Source: a virus. Taken from it: a stretch of 32,825 nucleotides of DNA. Where the stretch lies: IMG/VR virus record IMGVR_UViG_3300025102_000008, positions 1 to 32,825 of that record. One strand, written 5' to 3'. The notes under the pieces are model-generated. The model ran no database searches, was not told the DNA's origin, and saw only the letters and a list, made by a program, of their open reading frames with translations. Position numbers and translations under genes: made by a program. Of the stretch, positions 1 to 7,613 are shown piece by piece (position 1 is the stretch's first letter; every line of letters starts with the position of its first letter).

Positions 1-127
1 GCTCATTGGAGTTGGGGTGATATTGTAAGAGGTAATAATTCTAACTTATCAAGTAATGATGCTAATGCAGTAAGCACTTCAAATCAATGGAGAGTGAAAG
101 ATTGGAATGCAGGTGCAACAACTGTAA
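1..127. repeat. Terminal direct repeat, left copy (circular contig overlap)
   Basis: Bases 1-127 are identical to 32699-32825. The same reading frame passes through both copies. The odd length of 127 equals a common assembler k-mer size, so this is most simply the overlap of a circular or circularly permuted genome and not a biological terminal repeat. Confidence 0.95.
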
Positions 128-2499
128 CAATAGCACAACACGCTTCAACAAATACATCTAATATTTCTTATGCTTTTAAAGCTGATGATAACGAACCGAC
201 AATCTTTGGAGGTCCAGCAATAGCAGTATATAAATTTGAGGATAATGCGAATGATGTAACAGGTGATTATAATGGAACTGCTTCTAATGTATCGTATGTT
301 ACAGGTAAGTTTAATAAAGCAGCTGATTTTAATGGAAGTTCAAGTTTTATTGATGTAAGTGGTGTTACTTTAGGTGACAGGTCAATATCGTTGTGGGTTA
401 AATTTGATGATGTAACAGTTTCTTATCAAACGATTTATGATACTGACCAAAGGGCAAGTCCAGGACATAGCTTCGGGGATTGGACTTTAAATTATTATGG
501 TGTAAATGATGGTGCAAAATTAGTCCAAACTTGGGGAAAACACGATGGTAGTGATTATGAATACGGAACATTTGATTTTACAGCATCTAATGATACTTGG
601 TATCATATTGTTACAGTAGATGCACCAAATAATCACGCGTTGTATATTAATGGTGAAAAGAAAACTTATACAACTATAAGAGATGCAGGTGAAAATAGAG
701 CATTATCAAGTGCTGAATTAACATTTGGGCAAAAAGAAAATACAGGTGAAGCATTAAATGGACAACTTGACCAAATTAGAATTTATCGTGGTGCAATATC
801 TGATGTTGGTGTAGCTGAATTATATGCAGAGAGTACATCACAAAATAATGATTTAGAACTTGGTGGTCCACCTGAAATATTAGTTAGTGCAAATGCTAAT
901 GCAGGATTTAGTATTGTTAAATATGATGGATCAGGTGTTTCAGGAACTAAAATTCCACACGGATTATCAGCTGCACCAAATATGACAATTATTAAGTGTA
1001 CAAGTGATAGTTCTACTAACTGGATTGTGCATCATTCATCTTTAGGTAATAGTAAATATCTTACTTTAAATAGTGATGCAGTAGAAGATACATCTACTAA
1101 CTGGCTTGTACCATCTGCAACTACTTTTGCATTAAATCAAACATTTGGTAATGCAAATACAAGTGGTAGACAATATATTGCTTACTGTTTCCACGATATT
1201 GCAGGGTATCAAAAACTTGGAAGCTATACTGGAGCAACATCAGGAGTAACTGTAAATGTAGGTTTTAAACCTGATTTTATTATGATTAAATCATCAAGCA
1301 ATGTAGAAAATTGGGCAATACTTGATACAAGAAGGGGTAGCAAAAAAGTTATAAATCCAAATAGAAGTAATGTAGAAGGTGATAGTTCATTAAATACTTT
1401 TACGATATCTGATACAGGATTTTCATTCCCTGAACAAAGTATAGCTGATGCAATGTTAAATGAAAATGGATATGAATACATATACTGGGCAGTAGCTAAA
1501 AATGTACCAAGCAATACAACTCTTGAAAATAGCTTTAAAGCAGTAACATATACTGGGAATGGTGGTACACAATCAATAACAGGAGTTGGCTTTAAACCTG
1601 ATTTAGTTTGGATAAAAGGTAGAAATTTTGCTGACAATCATAATATTGCTGATACTGTAAGAGGTGCAACAAAATTTGTATTTCCTAATTTGACTTCACA
1701 AGAATTTACAAATAGTGGTTATTTAACTTCTTTTGATTCTGATGGATTTTCGTTAGGCAGTGATGGTTCAATTAATGGAAATTCTAATACATTTGTATCT
1801 TGGTCTTGGAAAGCGGGTAACAATTGGGAGTCTAATACTGATGGTTCAATAAACAGTTTAATTAATGCAAATACTGGTAATGGTTTTAGCATAGTAAAAT
1901 GGGAAGGAACGGGGGCTCAAGGAACAATTGGACATGGGTTAAATTCCGCTCCCGAAATGATAATTTCAAAAAGATTAGATTCTGCTAATAATTGGAGTGT
2001 GTATCATAAAGATTTAAGTTTAAGTCATTCTACATACCCTAATTGGTTGTATTTAAATTTAGGAAGTTCAGAACAAAATAGTGCATCAAGTGCAAATCAC
2101 CCTTATTATGCAAGACCATCAGCTACAGTAATATATCAAAACACAGGTACAAGCGAAAGTACAAATGTAAGTGGAGGTGATTATATATCTTATTGTTGGA
2201 CATCTAAATCATCATTTAGCAAGTTTGGAAGTTACTCTGGAAATGGAAGTACAGGACAAACTATAACAACAGGATTTCAACCTGACTTTGTAATGATAAA
2301 ATCTTCAAATAATGGTTCAGATTGGTATATGATAGATTCTGTAAGACCTAATAATAAGTTTTTAGTTGCAGATGGTAATGCTTCTGAATATACTGCAAGT
2401 GATACTCATACATTTGTATCAACAGGTTTTACATTATCAGGTGAATCATTTAATAATTCAGGTTATGATTGGATATATATAGCATTTAAAATGAATTAA
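1..2499 (+). CDS. Tail fibre / adhesin with LamG-like domain, 3' part
   Basis: This is the C-terminal 832 residues of a 1216-residue protein whose start lies at 31547 on the other side of the contig join; frame 1 is open from base 1. A LamG/concanavalin A-like lectin domain lies at about 216-834 (composite residues about 457-662), with the typical segments for ligand binding at a jelly-roll edge. On both sides are repeated modules with the signature GFKPDF(I/V)(M/W)IK and FVSWSWKAG/YIYWAV, a type common in marine phage fibres (DUF7483-like). The protein probably binds host surface glycans. A GTG start at 94 is possible only if the join is ignored and should not be used. The gene is followed one base later by the lysis cassette. 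Fibre role is inferred from composition, length and position. Confidence 0.85.
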   Translation, partial: AHWSWGDIVRGNNSNLSSNDANAVSTSNQWRVKDWNAGATTVTIAQHASTNTSNISYAFKADDNEPTIFGGPAIAVYKFEDNANDVTGDYNGTASNVSYVTGKFNKAADFNGSSSFIDVSGVTLGDRSISLWVKFDDVTVSYQTIYDTDQRASPGHSFGDWTLNYYGVNDGAKLVQTWGKHDGSDYEYGTFDFTASNDTWYHIVTVDAPNNHALYINGEKKTYTTIRDAGENRALSSAELTFGQKENTGEALNGQLDQIRIYRGAISDVGVAELYAESTSQNNDLELGGPPEILVSANANAGFSIVKYDGSGVSGTKIPHGLSAAPNMTIIKCTSDSSTNWIVHHSSLGNSKYLTLNSDAVEDTSTNWLVPSATTFALNQTFGNANTSGRQYIAYCFHDIAGYQKLGSYTGATSGVTVNVGFKPDFIMIKSSSNVENWAILDTRRGSKKVINPNRSNVEGDSSLNTFTISDTGFSFPEQSIADAMLNENGYEYIYWAVAKNVPSNTTLENSFKAVTYTGNGGTQSITGVGFKPDLVWIKGRNFADNHNIADTVRGATKFVFPNLTSQEFTNSGYLTSFDSDGFSLGSDGSINGNSNTFVSWSWKAGNNWESNTDGSINSLINANTGNGFSIVKWEGTGAQGTIGHGLNSAPEMIISKRLDSANNWSVYHKDLSLSHSTYPNWLYLNLGSSEQNSASSANHPYYARPSATVIYQNTGTSESTNVSGGDYISYCWTSKSSFSKFGSYSGNGSTGQTITTGFQPDFVMIKSSNNGSDWYMIDSVRPNNKFLVADGNASEYTASDTHTFVSTGFTLSGESFNNSGYDWIYIAFKMN

Positions 2500-2500
2500 G

Positions 2501-2656
2501 ATGGAAGGATTTAAACCAACAATAATAGGATTAGGAGTTTATATAGTAAGTATGACACAGATAAATGAAGCACTACAAGCACTCTTAATTATAGCAACGT
2601 TGGTTTATACAGTCATCAAGACAATACAACTTTTAGATGATTTTAACAAAAAATAA
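2501..2656 (+). CDS. Small membrane protein, possible holin/lysis accessory
   Basis: A 51-residue protein starting one base after the fibre stop. About residues 6-40 are hydrophobic (IIGLGVYIV, then ALLIIATLVYTVI), enough for one or two membrane passes, and the end is charged (DDFNKK). It lies directly upstream of a cationic peptide, an endolysin and a 3TM holin, so a role as a pinholin, antiholin or second holin is plausible. I do not recognise a named family. It is below the usual ORF length cut-off, but codon phase, spacing and context support it. Confidence 0.6.
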   Translation: MEGFKPTIIGLGVYIVSMTQINEALQALLIIATLVYTVIKTIQLLDDFNKK

Positions 2657-2659
2657 ATT

Positions 2660-2758
2660 ATGGTAAGAATATTAAGATACATAGCAAATAAGTTAGAGAA
2701 ATTTAATATTGCAGTTGCTAAAGGCTGGAACAAATGGCTTGGTAAATTAAAGATGTAA
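2660..2758 (+). CDS. 32-residue cationic amphipathic peptide in lysis cassette
   Basis: A tiny ORF with ATG at 2660, three bases after the previous stop, and TAA at 2756-2758. It encodes 32 residues with eight Lys/Arg and one Glu (net about +7), two Trp (GWNKWLGK) and regularly spaced Leu/Ile, the pattern of an amphipathic membrane-active helix. It sits between a membrane protein and the endolysin. Function is not known; a lysis effector or regulator is inferred. It could also be a fortuitous ORF, but it fills the gap exactly. Confidence 0.45.
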   Translation: MVRILRYIANKLEKFNIAVAKGWNKWLGKLKM

Positions 2759-2768
2759 TTAATGTATA

Positions 2769-3128
2769 ATGAAATCTTATTTTAAGTATAGTGAATTTGA
2801 CTCGCCTGACTTTCCTGATAGTGGTCATAATATGGATCCAACTTTTCTTCGCATGCTCAACCATGCACGTCAAATTGCAGGGATACCATTCAGGATTAAT
2901 TCAGGATTCAGAACTGAAGAACATAATGCAAAAGTGGGAGGAACAGAGAATTCATCACATCTACGAGGATTCGCTGCCGATATACATGCAACATCCAGTA
3001 CAGCAAGATACGAAATACTATCAGCACTTATCAAAGCTGGATTCTATAGGATAGGAATTGCAAATACATTTATACATGTAGATTCAGATCCTAGTAAAAC
3101 ACAAAAAGTAATTTGGACATATGCTTAA
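2769..3128 (+). CDS. Endolysin, peptidase M15 family
   Basis: A 119-residue zinc peptidase of the M15 (D-Ala-D-Ala carboxypeptidase/L-Ala-D-Glu endopeptidase) fold that cuts peptidoglycan stem peptides at lysis. The diagnostic pattern is present: SSHLRGFAADIH with His64 and Asp71, and FIHVD with His103, as the zinc ligands, plus SGFRTEEHN upstream. It has no signal peptide, so it needs a holin to reach the wall. It is single-domain and at the short end for the family. Its 3' end overlaps the holin gene by 8 bases, so the two are probably translated together. An ATG at 2764 is out of frame; the 2769 start gives the typical N-terminus. Confidence 0.9.
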   Translation: MKSYFKYSEFDSPDFPDSGHNMDPTFLRMLNHARQIAGIPFRINSGFRTEEHNAKVGGTENSSHLRGFAADIHATSSTARYEILSALIKAGFYRIGIANTFIHVDSDPSKTQKVIWTYA

Positions 3129-3495
3129 ACTATTAAAAAGATTATTAGGTTTTCAAGACAAAGCAGACATAGGTGGTCTGGGTATGGAAATAAGAGAACT
3201 TATTAAAGGAAAAGAGATAGATCCACAACAATTAATAGAACTACAATCAGAGATAAATAAAGTAGAAGCACAGCACAGAACAATTTTCGTAGCTGGATGG
3301 AGACCTTTCATTGGGTGGGTTTGTGGAGTGGCATTAGCATACAATTTTGTATTAAGAGATTTATTGATATGGTTTTTAGGACAAGAGCAAGTTCCACCAG
3401 CATTACAAATGGAACATTTAATGACAGTATTAATAGGAATGTTAGGACTTGGAGGAATGAGAACGTTTGAGAAACTAAACAACAAGTCTAACTAA
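3121..3495 (+). CDS. Holin, GTA-type 3TM family
   Basis: A 124-residue protein resembling the 'holin of 3TMs, for gene-transfer release' family (PF11351). It has a charged, helical N-terminal half (about residues 1-58), then RPFIGWVCGVALAYNF, RDLLIWFLG and LMTVLIGMLGLGGMRTFEK, the last being the family signature before a polar tail. It would form membrane lesions that release the M15 endolysin, whose gene it overlaps by 8 bases. Assignment rests on the motif pattern and lysis context. Confidence 0.85.
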   Translation: MLKLLKRLLGFQDKADIGGLGMEIRELIKGKEIDPQQLIELQSEINKVEAQHRTIFVAGWRPFIGWVCGVALAYNFVLRDLLIWFLGQEQVPPALQMEHLMTVLIGMLGLGGMRTFEKLNNKSN

Positions 3496-3496
3496 T

Positions 3497-3700
3497 ATGT
3501 CAATAAAATTAAAACCTTCTACAAAGGAATATAAAAGAGATGCAAGAAACAAGATAATTGGAAAACAATACACTTGGAAACATCATCCACCTTGTAGTTT
3601 TAAAACTAAAGAATTGATAACAATGTATAATAATTCTACTTATAGTAGAAAAAAACATTTAATTCTTAAAGAACTAAACAGAAGATCTGTAGAGGTGTAA
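3497..3700 (+). CDS. Small conserved phage protein, unknown function
   Basis: A 67-residue very basic protein starting one base after the holin stop. It contains a HHPPCSFKTKELITMYNN segment followed by a Lys/Arg-rich helix ending in LKELNRR. Similar short proteins occur in marine phages, but I know no function for them. The charge suggests nucleic-acid binding; that is inference only. It is the last gene before a 154-bp non-coding stretch, so it is probably the last gene of the fibre-lysis transcript. Confidence 0.65.
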   Translation: MSIKLKPSTKEYKRDARNKIIGKQYTWKHHPPCSFKTKELITMYNNSTYSRKKHLILKELNRRSVEV

Positions 3701-3854
3701 ATCCTATAAAGGACAAGACGAGAGAAGAGAGTATTAACATCTTCTGTTAAAAACAAAATTAACTCATCTATTTACTTTTAAAAAAAAAGTGAATAACTTT
3801 GGTGGGTTAGTGGGAATTAATGTATAACAATTTTTAATAAATTAATATTTAAAT
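3701..3854. other. Intergenic region between late (lysis) and early genes, with hairpins
   Basis: 154 bp with no ORF. Visible structure: a small palindrome TTAACA/TGTTAA with a 5-base loop near 3734-3750, and a longer hairpin (3770-3779 with 3785-3794, 10 bp with one G-T pair, A5 loop). A G-rich patch (GGTGGGTTAGTGGG, about 3801-3814) stands out in AT-rich DNA. It ends in an AT-rich leader to 3855 with AACAAT at 3826. Neither hairpin has a following T-run, so it is not a clear terminator. This is the best place for an early promoter or an origin, but no consensus is convincing. Confidence 0.4.
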
Positions 3855-4088
3855 ATGGATGATATAAGAAGATTAGCAGATAAAATAATAAGTGATTTTA
3901 ATTTAACTGTTAAAGATAGAACAGATGAACTGTTAAAATTGGATGCAATCCAATATACTAATCTTGGTTTAGATTCATCTAAAACAGAAAAGAATGAAGT
4001 AAAAGCTAATTCTAAATACATCTATAAACAAATAAAAGAAATAGATCCAGAGTCTGGTAAGATTCTAATAACAAGTATGGACAAATAA
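3855..4088 (+). CDS. Hypothetical protein upstream of NinG-like gene
   Basis: A 77-residue protein, mostly helical by composition and about a quarter Lys/Asp/Glu, with no Cys. It is the first gene after the 154-bp non-coding stretch and is followed two bases after its stop by the NinG-like HNH gene, so the two are probably co-transcribed up to the terminator at 4514. I do not recognise the family. Confidence 0.65.
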   Translation: MDDIRRLADKIISDFNLTVKDRTDELLKLDAIQYTNLGLDSSKTEKNEVKANSKYIYKQIKEIDPESGKILITSMDK

Positions 4089-4090
4089 AA

Positions 4091-4480
4091 ATGCCTAGAA
4101 AACCTAAACGAAAGAACTTAATAAAGAAACTAGATACTGTATTCTCTAAATACATTAGACAACGAGATGCAGATCCTGAAGGATATTGTAGATGTGCTAC
4201 ATGTGGAGAAGTCCATCATTGGACTAAAATACAAGCAGGTCATTTTATTTCAAGAAAACATTATGCTACAAGATGGGATGAACAAAATGTTTATGCACAA
4301 TGTGTAGCGTGCAATGTCTTTAGATATGGGGAACAATATAAGTTTAGTTTATACATTGGTGAAAACTTGTCAAAAGAACTTTACGAAAAAAGCAGAACAA
4401 TTACTAAATTTACAGACATAGAAATTATGGAAATGATTGATGATTATAATGATAGAATAAACCAATTTTCTTTTCATTAG
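4091..4480 (+). CDS. ninG: NinG/Rap-like recombination endonuclease (zinc HNH)
   Basis: A 129-residue protein matching the lambda NinG (Rap) type: a basic N-terminus (PRKPKRKN), LDTVFSKYIRQRDAD, a zinc knuckle CRCATCGE, then IQAGHFISRKHYATRWDEQNVYAQCVACN. The His-rich centre flanked by CxxC pairs is the zinc/HNH core. NinG cuts branched DNA in phage recombination. Here it would work with the PDDEXK nucleases further on in the early block. The neighbouring upstream gene is 2 bases away and a terminator follows within 35 bases. Confidence 0.85.
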   Translation: MPRKPKRKNLIKKLDTVFSKYIRQRDADPEGYCRCATCGEVHHWTKIQAGHFISRKHYATRWDEQNVYAQCVACNVFRYGEQYKFSLYIGENLSKELYEKSRTITKFTDIEIMEMIDDYNDRINQFSFH

Positions 4481-4513
4481 TGAAACTTTTCTAGTTTTTA
4501 TTGTTCTTTGTTT

Positions 4514-4544
4514 AAAGGAGGGATTAAGTTCCCTCTTTTTTTTT
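4514..4544 (+). terminator. Rho-independent terminator after NinG-like gene
   Basis: Perfect 6-bp stem GAGGGA (4518-4523) / TCCCTC (4530-4535), 6-base loop, extended by A-U pairs, followed by nine T. It ends the 3855-4480 transcript. Confidence 0.85.
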
Positions 4545-4602
4545 AAACATATTTTATTAACATTTTATTATAATATTTAATTATTTTGTTTAACTTTATA
4601 TT

Positions 4603-4761
4603 ATGATTGAATTACATTACATAGAACTACTTAAACAAAAGCAAGAAGAAATAGATAAATTAAGATCTGCTTTATTTGAAATACTACAAGCTGACTTTTT
4701 AAGTAAACAAGATAAACAACTAATAATAAATAATTTTTTTAAAGATGACAAAGACAACTAG
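4603..4761 (+). CDS. Small coiled-coil-like protein, unknown
   Basis: ATG at 4603 to TAG at 4759-4761, 52 residues. The centre (IELLKQKQEEIDKLRSALFEIL) has heptad-like Leu/Ile spacing. The 3' end overlaps the next gene by 17 bases, as is common in this block. It is the first gene after the terminator at 4514, so a promoter should lie in the AT-only stretch 4545-4602, but no clear boxes are visible. Function unknown. Confidence 0.55.
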   Translation: MIELHYIELLKQKQEEIDKLRSALFEILQADFLSKQDKQLIINNFFKDDKDN

Positions 4762-4975
4762 AATTACTCAAACACAAGATTCTATTAGTAAACAAGGAGC
4801 TGTAGATAGAGCTACCGAAATAGCACTTAATCCTGTATGGAGAAATGCTACCGATAAAGAGAAACAACAAATACTAGGAGACATAAGTCTAATAGGAAAG
4901 TATCTCTACTTCGAGAAGAATTTGTTGCCAACAACAGAGGACTATAAAATGTTATATAATATAAATAAAAAATAA
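4745..4975 (+). CDS. Hypothetical early protein
   Basis: A 76-residue protein starting inside the end of the previous gene. It is rich in Thr/Gln/Lys at the N-terminus, then a predicted helical region (NATDKEKQQILGDISLIGKYLYFEKN). The SSB-like gene starts two bases after its stop. No known family is recognised; placement suggests a replication accessory role, which is only inference. Confidence 0.6.
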   Translation: MTKTTRITQTQDSISKQGAVDRATEIALNPVWRNATDKEKQQILGDISLIGKYLYFEKNLLPTTEDYKMLYNINKK

Positions 4976-4977
4976 AT

Positions 4978-5289
4978 ATGGAATTAACAGGTACAATTAA
5001 ATCAATAGGAAGTTTAGAAACTATTAAGCAGTTAAAGAAAAAAACTGTATTAGTAGAGACTGCTGGAAAATATCCACAAACAATACCAGTAGAATTTTTA
5101 AATGATAAAATTGATTTAGTAAACAACTTACAAGTTGGGCAAACAATTAACGTAGGAGTTAATTTAAGATCTAACGAGTACAAAGGTAAATACTACATAA
5201 ACGTTACAGGATGGAAAATAGTTAATGCTGTTGCAGAAACAACATCAAACGCACAAATGCCAGACGTAAACGATAATCTTCCATTCTAA
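4978..5289 (+). CDS. DUF3127 single-strand DNA-binding-like protein
   Basis: A 103-residue protein of the Bacteroidota DUF3127 type: an OB-fold-like core (ELTGTIKSIG..., KTVLVETAGKYPQTIPVEF, LQVGQTINVGVNLRSNEYKGKYYINVTGWKI) and a flexible acidic C-terminus ending DVNDNLPF. That end resembles the DDIPF-type tip with which bacterial SSB recruits partner proteins, so it is likely the phage's own SSB. Its stop overlaps the start of the ATPase gene (TAATG), suggesting coupled production. The family name is from pattern recognition; ssDNA binding is inferred. Confidence 0.8.
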   Translation: MELTGTIKSIGSLETIKQLKKKTVLVETAGKYPQTIPVEFLNDKIDLVNNLQVGQTINVGVNLRSNEYKGKYYINVTGWKIVNAVAETTSNAQMPDVNDNLPF

Positions 5290-6194
5290 TGATAGTAAAC
5301 TCTTCTAAAATATTTGAAAAACTTTTAGATATTAAACACGGAAGAGTTAAGGAAGGTTTAAAAATAGGAGTTCCAGACATAGACGAATACTTACGATACA
5401 AACAAGGCAATTTTAATTTATTAATTGGTCATGCTAATGTTGGTAAAACAACTGTTATATTGTATTTGTTCGTCATATGGGCTCTTAAACACAAAAAGAG
5501 GTTTTTAATCTGGTCTTCAGAAAACACACCTCAATCAATTCAAAGAAAAATAGTAGAGTTTAAAATGCGTAAGCCTATTACAAAGGCAGATGACGCAGAG
5601 ATAAAAGACGCTTTAGAATGGTCAGATACTTATTTTAAGATCATTGATGTAGAAGAACTTTACACATATAAAGAATTACTTCAAGAAGCAAAAGACATTA
5701 AGGATGCTTGGGATTATGATGCTATACTAATAGATCCATACAACTCTTTAATAAAAGACAAACAACTATATAAAGAAGTAGGAGGTCATGAATATGACTA
5801 TCAAGTTAGTACAGAATTTAGATTGTTTGCTAAAAGAAACAACATAACATTATTCTTAAATGCTCATGGAGTAACTGAAGCATTAAGACGTATGCACCCT
5901 AAAGGACATGAGTATGAAGGATTGCCAATGCCTTTAAACATTGCTAGTGTTGAAGGAGGGGGGAAGTGGGGAAACCGCTGCGACGATCTGATCTGTATTC
6001 ATAGATACACATCTCATCCAACAGACTGGATATACTCAAACTTATTAGTTTTAAAAATAAAAGAAATGGAAACAGGAGGAAGATGCACACCGTTTGATGA
6101 ACCAATAAAATTAAAGATGGAAAAGAATAATATTGGTTTTACTTTTATGGATAAAGACTTATTAGATAAAAACAAAAAAGAATTATTATTTTGA
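5289..6194 (+). CDS. DnaB/RecA-superfamily ATPase, probable replicative helicase or loader
   Basis: A 301-residue P-loop ATPase. Walker A is GHANVGKT at residues 47-54, preceded by the DnaB/RepA-like VPDIDEYLRYKQGNFNLLIG. Walker B lies near 143-152 (DAILIDPYNSL). A later LFLNAHG segment resembles the sensor strand of RecA-fold proteins. There is no DnaB N-terminal domain and no primase fused. It follows the SSB-like gene in a one-base overlap and lies in the same block as a DnaA domain IV protein, so it probably acts in unwinding or helicase loading at the origin. A RepA- or RadA-like role is possible. Confidence 0.8.
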   Translation: MIVNSSKIFEKLLDIKHGRVKEGLKIGVPDIDEYLRYKQGNFNLLIGHANVGKTTVILYLFVIWALKHKKRFLIWSSENTPQSIQRKIVEFKMRKPITKADDAEIKDALEWSDTYFKIIDVEELYTYKELLQEAKDIKDAWDYDAILIDPYNSLIKDKQLYKEVGGHEYDYQVSTEFRLFAKRNNITLFLNAHGVTEALRRMHPKGHEYEGLPMPLNIASVEGGGKWGNRCDDLICIHRYTSHPTDWIYSNLLVLKIKEMETGGRCTPFDEPIKLKMEKNNIGFTFMDKDLLDKNKKELLF

Positions 6195-6403
6195 TACTTA
6201 TATCTCTATTAATATTAACAACAATATTTGTAATGATTGGTCAATACAAACATGCAGATATTTATATTGCATTAATAAAAGGCTTCATGATAGGAGCATT
6301 ATTTCACAAAGAACAATATGATGATGGATATGATGAATACACTTTACAGTGTGTCATAGGATTTATAAATGTTACAGTGAAATGGGAAGAGCAGACTGGT
6401 TAG
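6191..6403 (+). CDS. Small inner-membrane protein, unknown
   Basis: A 70-residue protein with a TTG start overlapping the previous stop (TTGA). Residues about 1-17 (ILISLLILTTIFVMIG) form a membrane segment, and ALIKGFMIGALF may be a second. An acidic loop (EQYDDGYDEYT) follows. Its 3' end overlaps the sigma-like gene. The function is unknown. The non-ATG start lowers certainty, though the tight overlaps on both sides support translation. Confidence 0.5.
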   Translation: MILISLLILTTIFVMIGQYKHADIYIALIKGFMIGALFHKEQYDDGYDEYTLQCVIGFINVTVKWEEQTG

Positions 6404-6921
6404 AGATAGTAGCAAGACAACATAAAGAATGGATCAGAATAGTTAATGGTTTTGGTGAATATGATTATGCAGAAGACATTGTACAAGAAAGTTATTTAAT
6501 ATTATATAAATATGCTAAACCAGAAAAGGTTATTGAAAATGGTATTATTCGTAGGGGTTATATGTATTTCACTTTACGAACTACTTACTACTTATACTAT
6601 AATAGTAAGCGAAAAGTTAGGAAAGTTTCTATTGATGATGGAGTACTTCAGTTAGAAGATCATTCGGATTTAAGAGAACAAGAAGCGTATAATTATATAT
6701 GTCAAAAAATAGATGAGGAAATAGAGGACTGGCATTGGTATGATAAAAAGCTTTTTGTTTTATATAGAGATACAAATATGAGTATAAGAAAGATTGCAGC
6801 AGAAACAAAAATAAGTTGGGTAAGTATATTTAATACTTTAAAGAATGCAAAAAACATATTAAAAGATAAATTAAAAGAAGATTACGAAGATTACAAAAAC
6901 GAAGATTATGAACGATTATAA
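6382..6921 (+). CDS. Sigma-70/ECF-like RNA polymerase sigma factor
   Basis: A 179-residue protein. I chose the ATG at 6382 over an upstream GTG at 6349 because the region-2 alignment begins just after it. Region 2 appears as YDYAEDIVQESYLILYKY (about residues 27-44), the usual D-A-E-D-(I/L)-(V/T)-Q-E(S/T) pattern. A basic linker follows, and region 4 at about 120-160 holds a helix-turn-helix (NMSIRKIAAETKISWVSIFNTLKNAK). It would redirect host RNA polymerase. No other transcription factor is visible, so it is the best candidate to recognise the repeated AACAAA-N14-ATTGTWATANT element before late genes. An acidic tail (about 165-179) is unusual. Confidence 0.75.
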   Translation: MGRADWLEIVARQHKEWIRIVNGFGEYDYAEDIVQESYLILYKYAKPEKVIENGIIRRGYMYFTLRTTYYLYYNSKRKVRKVSIDDGVLQLEDHSDLREQEAYNYICQKIDEEIEDWHWYDKKLFVLYRDTNMSIRKIAAETKISWVSIFNTLKNAKNILKDKLKEDYEDYKNEDYERL

Positions 6922-7312
6922 TAAATTTAAAGCCAATTTTGAATATCAACAAAAAGTAGCCGCTAAAGGATTTGGTGATACAGTTGAGAAAATAACTAAA
7001 GCAACAGGAATAAAAAAAGTTGTAGATACCGTAGCAGAAGCATTAGACGCAGACTGTGGATGTGATAAAAGAAAAAAGAAACTCAATGAATTGTTTCCTT
7101 ATAGGATGCCAGAGCTTTTTACAGAACAAGAATTTTTATATCTTCAAGATATATTTCAAGAAAAAAAGAACAATATAACAGAATACGCACCAAAAATGTT
7201 AGAGATATACAATAGAGTTTTTAAAGACAAAAAACAACTTACTAATTGTAGTCCTTGCTTTGTTGGACAAGTGTATAATAAACTAGAAGCAATTTACAAT
7301 GAATACAAATAA
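6908..7312 (+). CDS. Conserved Bacteroidota phage protein with DCGCDKRK motif, unknown
   Basis: A 134-residue protein overlapping the sigma-like gene by 14 bases. Its middle carries GDTVEKITKATGIKKVVDT, then ALDADCGCDKRKKKLNELFPY, a motif I have met in other Bacteroidota phage proteins with no known function. A second Cys pair (NCSPCFVGQVYNKLEAIYNEY) closes the protein. The four Cys in CxC and CxxC pairs could bind zinc. It sits directly after the sigma factor, so a role in transcription is possible but unsupported. Confidence 0.65.
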   Translation: MNDYNKFKANFEYQQKVAAKGFGDTVEKITKATGIKKVVDTVAEALDADCGCDKRKKKLNELFPYRMPELFTEQEFLYLQDIFQEKKNNITEYAPKMLEIYNRVFKDKKQLTNCSPCFVGQVYNKLEAIYNEYK

Positions 7313-7613
7313 AATGGAATTAATCAAAGAATTAGAATACGTTACAAACTACGAGACCCTCGGAAATAAATTAATTCAGTGGGGTAAAGAGTCAAACAAC
7401 GAAGACATAAAACTCTGTAAAGGATGTTTGGCAGAGATAGGAATATATGTTGCACATCTTGAATACGAGAGAAGAACATATGAAAAAACTATAGAGTCAT
7501 ATAGATCAGACAAGATAAGAGCTCTTAAAAGAGCAAGAAGAGTAGAGACAGAACTCAATGAAGCTAATAAGATTGTTATAAAATATAATAAGGCAAAAAA
7601 GCTAGGACTATGA
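7299..7613 (+). CDS. Coiled-coil hypothetical protein
   Basis: A 104-residue protein, largely helical and charged, with a likely coiled coil over about residues 50-98 (Glu/Arg/Lys-rich, regular Leu/Ile). A CKGC pair lies near residue 40. The ATG at 7299 overlaps the previous gene by 14 bases; an in-frame ATG at 7314, two bases after that stop, is an equally reasonable start. Function unknown. Confidence 0.6.
   Translation: MNTNKMELIKELEYVTNYETLGNKLIQWGKESNNEDIKLCKGCLAEIGIYVAHLEYERRTYEKTIESYRSDKIRALKRARRVETELNEANKIVIKYNKAKKLGL

Noticed and set aside
1224-1637. Minus-strand ORF of 137 residues inside the fibre gene
   Set aside because: Antisense to a well-supported gene. Other minus-strand ORFs (3153-3485, 4848-5183, 24629-25018, 27025-27342 and shorter) are rejected for the same reason; the last also runs through a terminator.
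2791-3054. Alternative + frame ORF of 87 residues with a lipoprotein-like start, inside the endolysin gene
   Set aside because: It lies wholly within the M15 peptidase. A spanin nested inside the endolysin was considered because of FACSTMHV near the start, but the rest has no spanin character. Low probability, though worth a glance in relatives.
4291-4299. TTATGCACA, a DnaA-box match; another at 17383
   Set aside because: Isolated, inside coding sequence, and expected by chance in AT-rich DNA. No cluster was found, so no origin is claimed.
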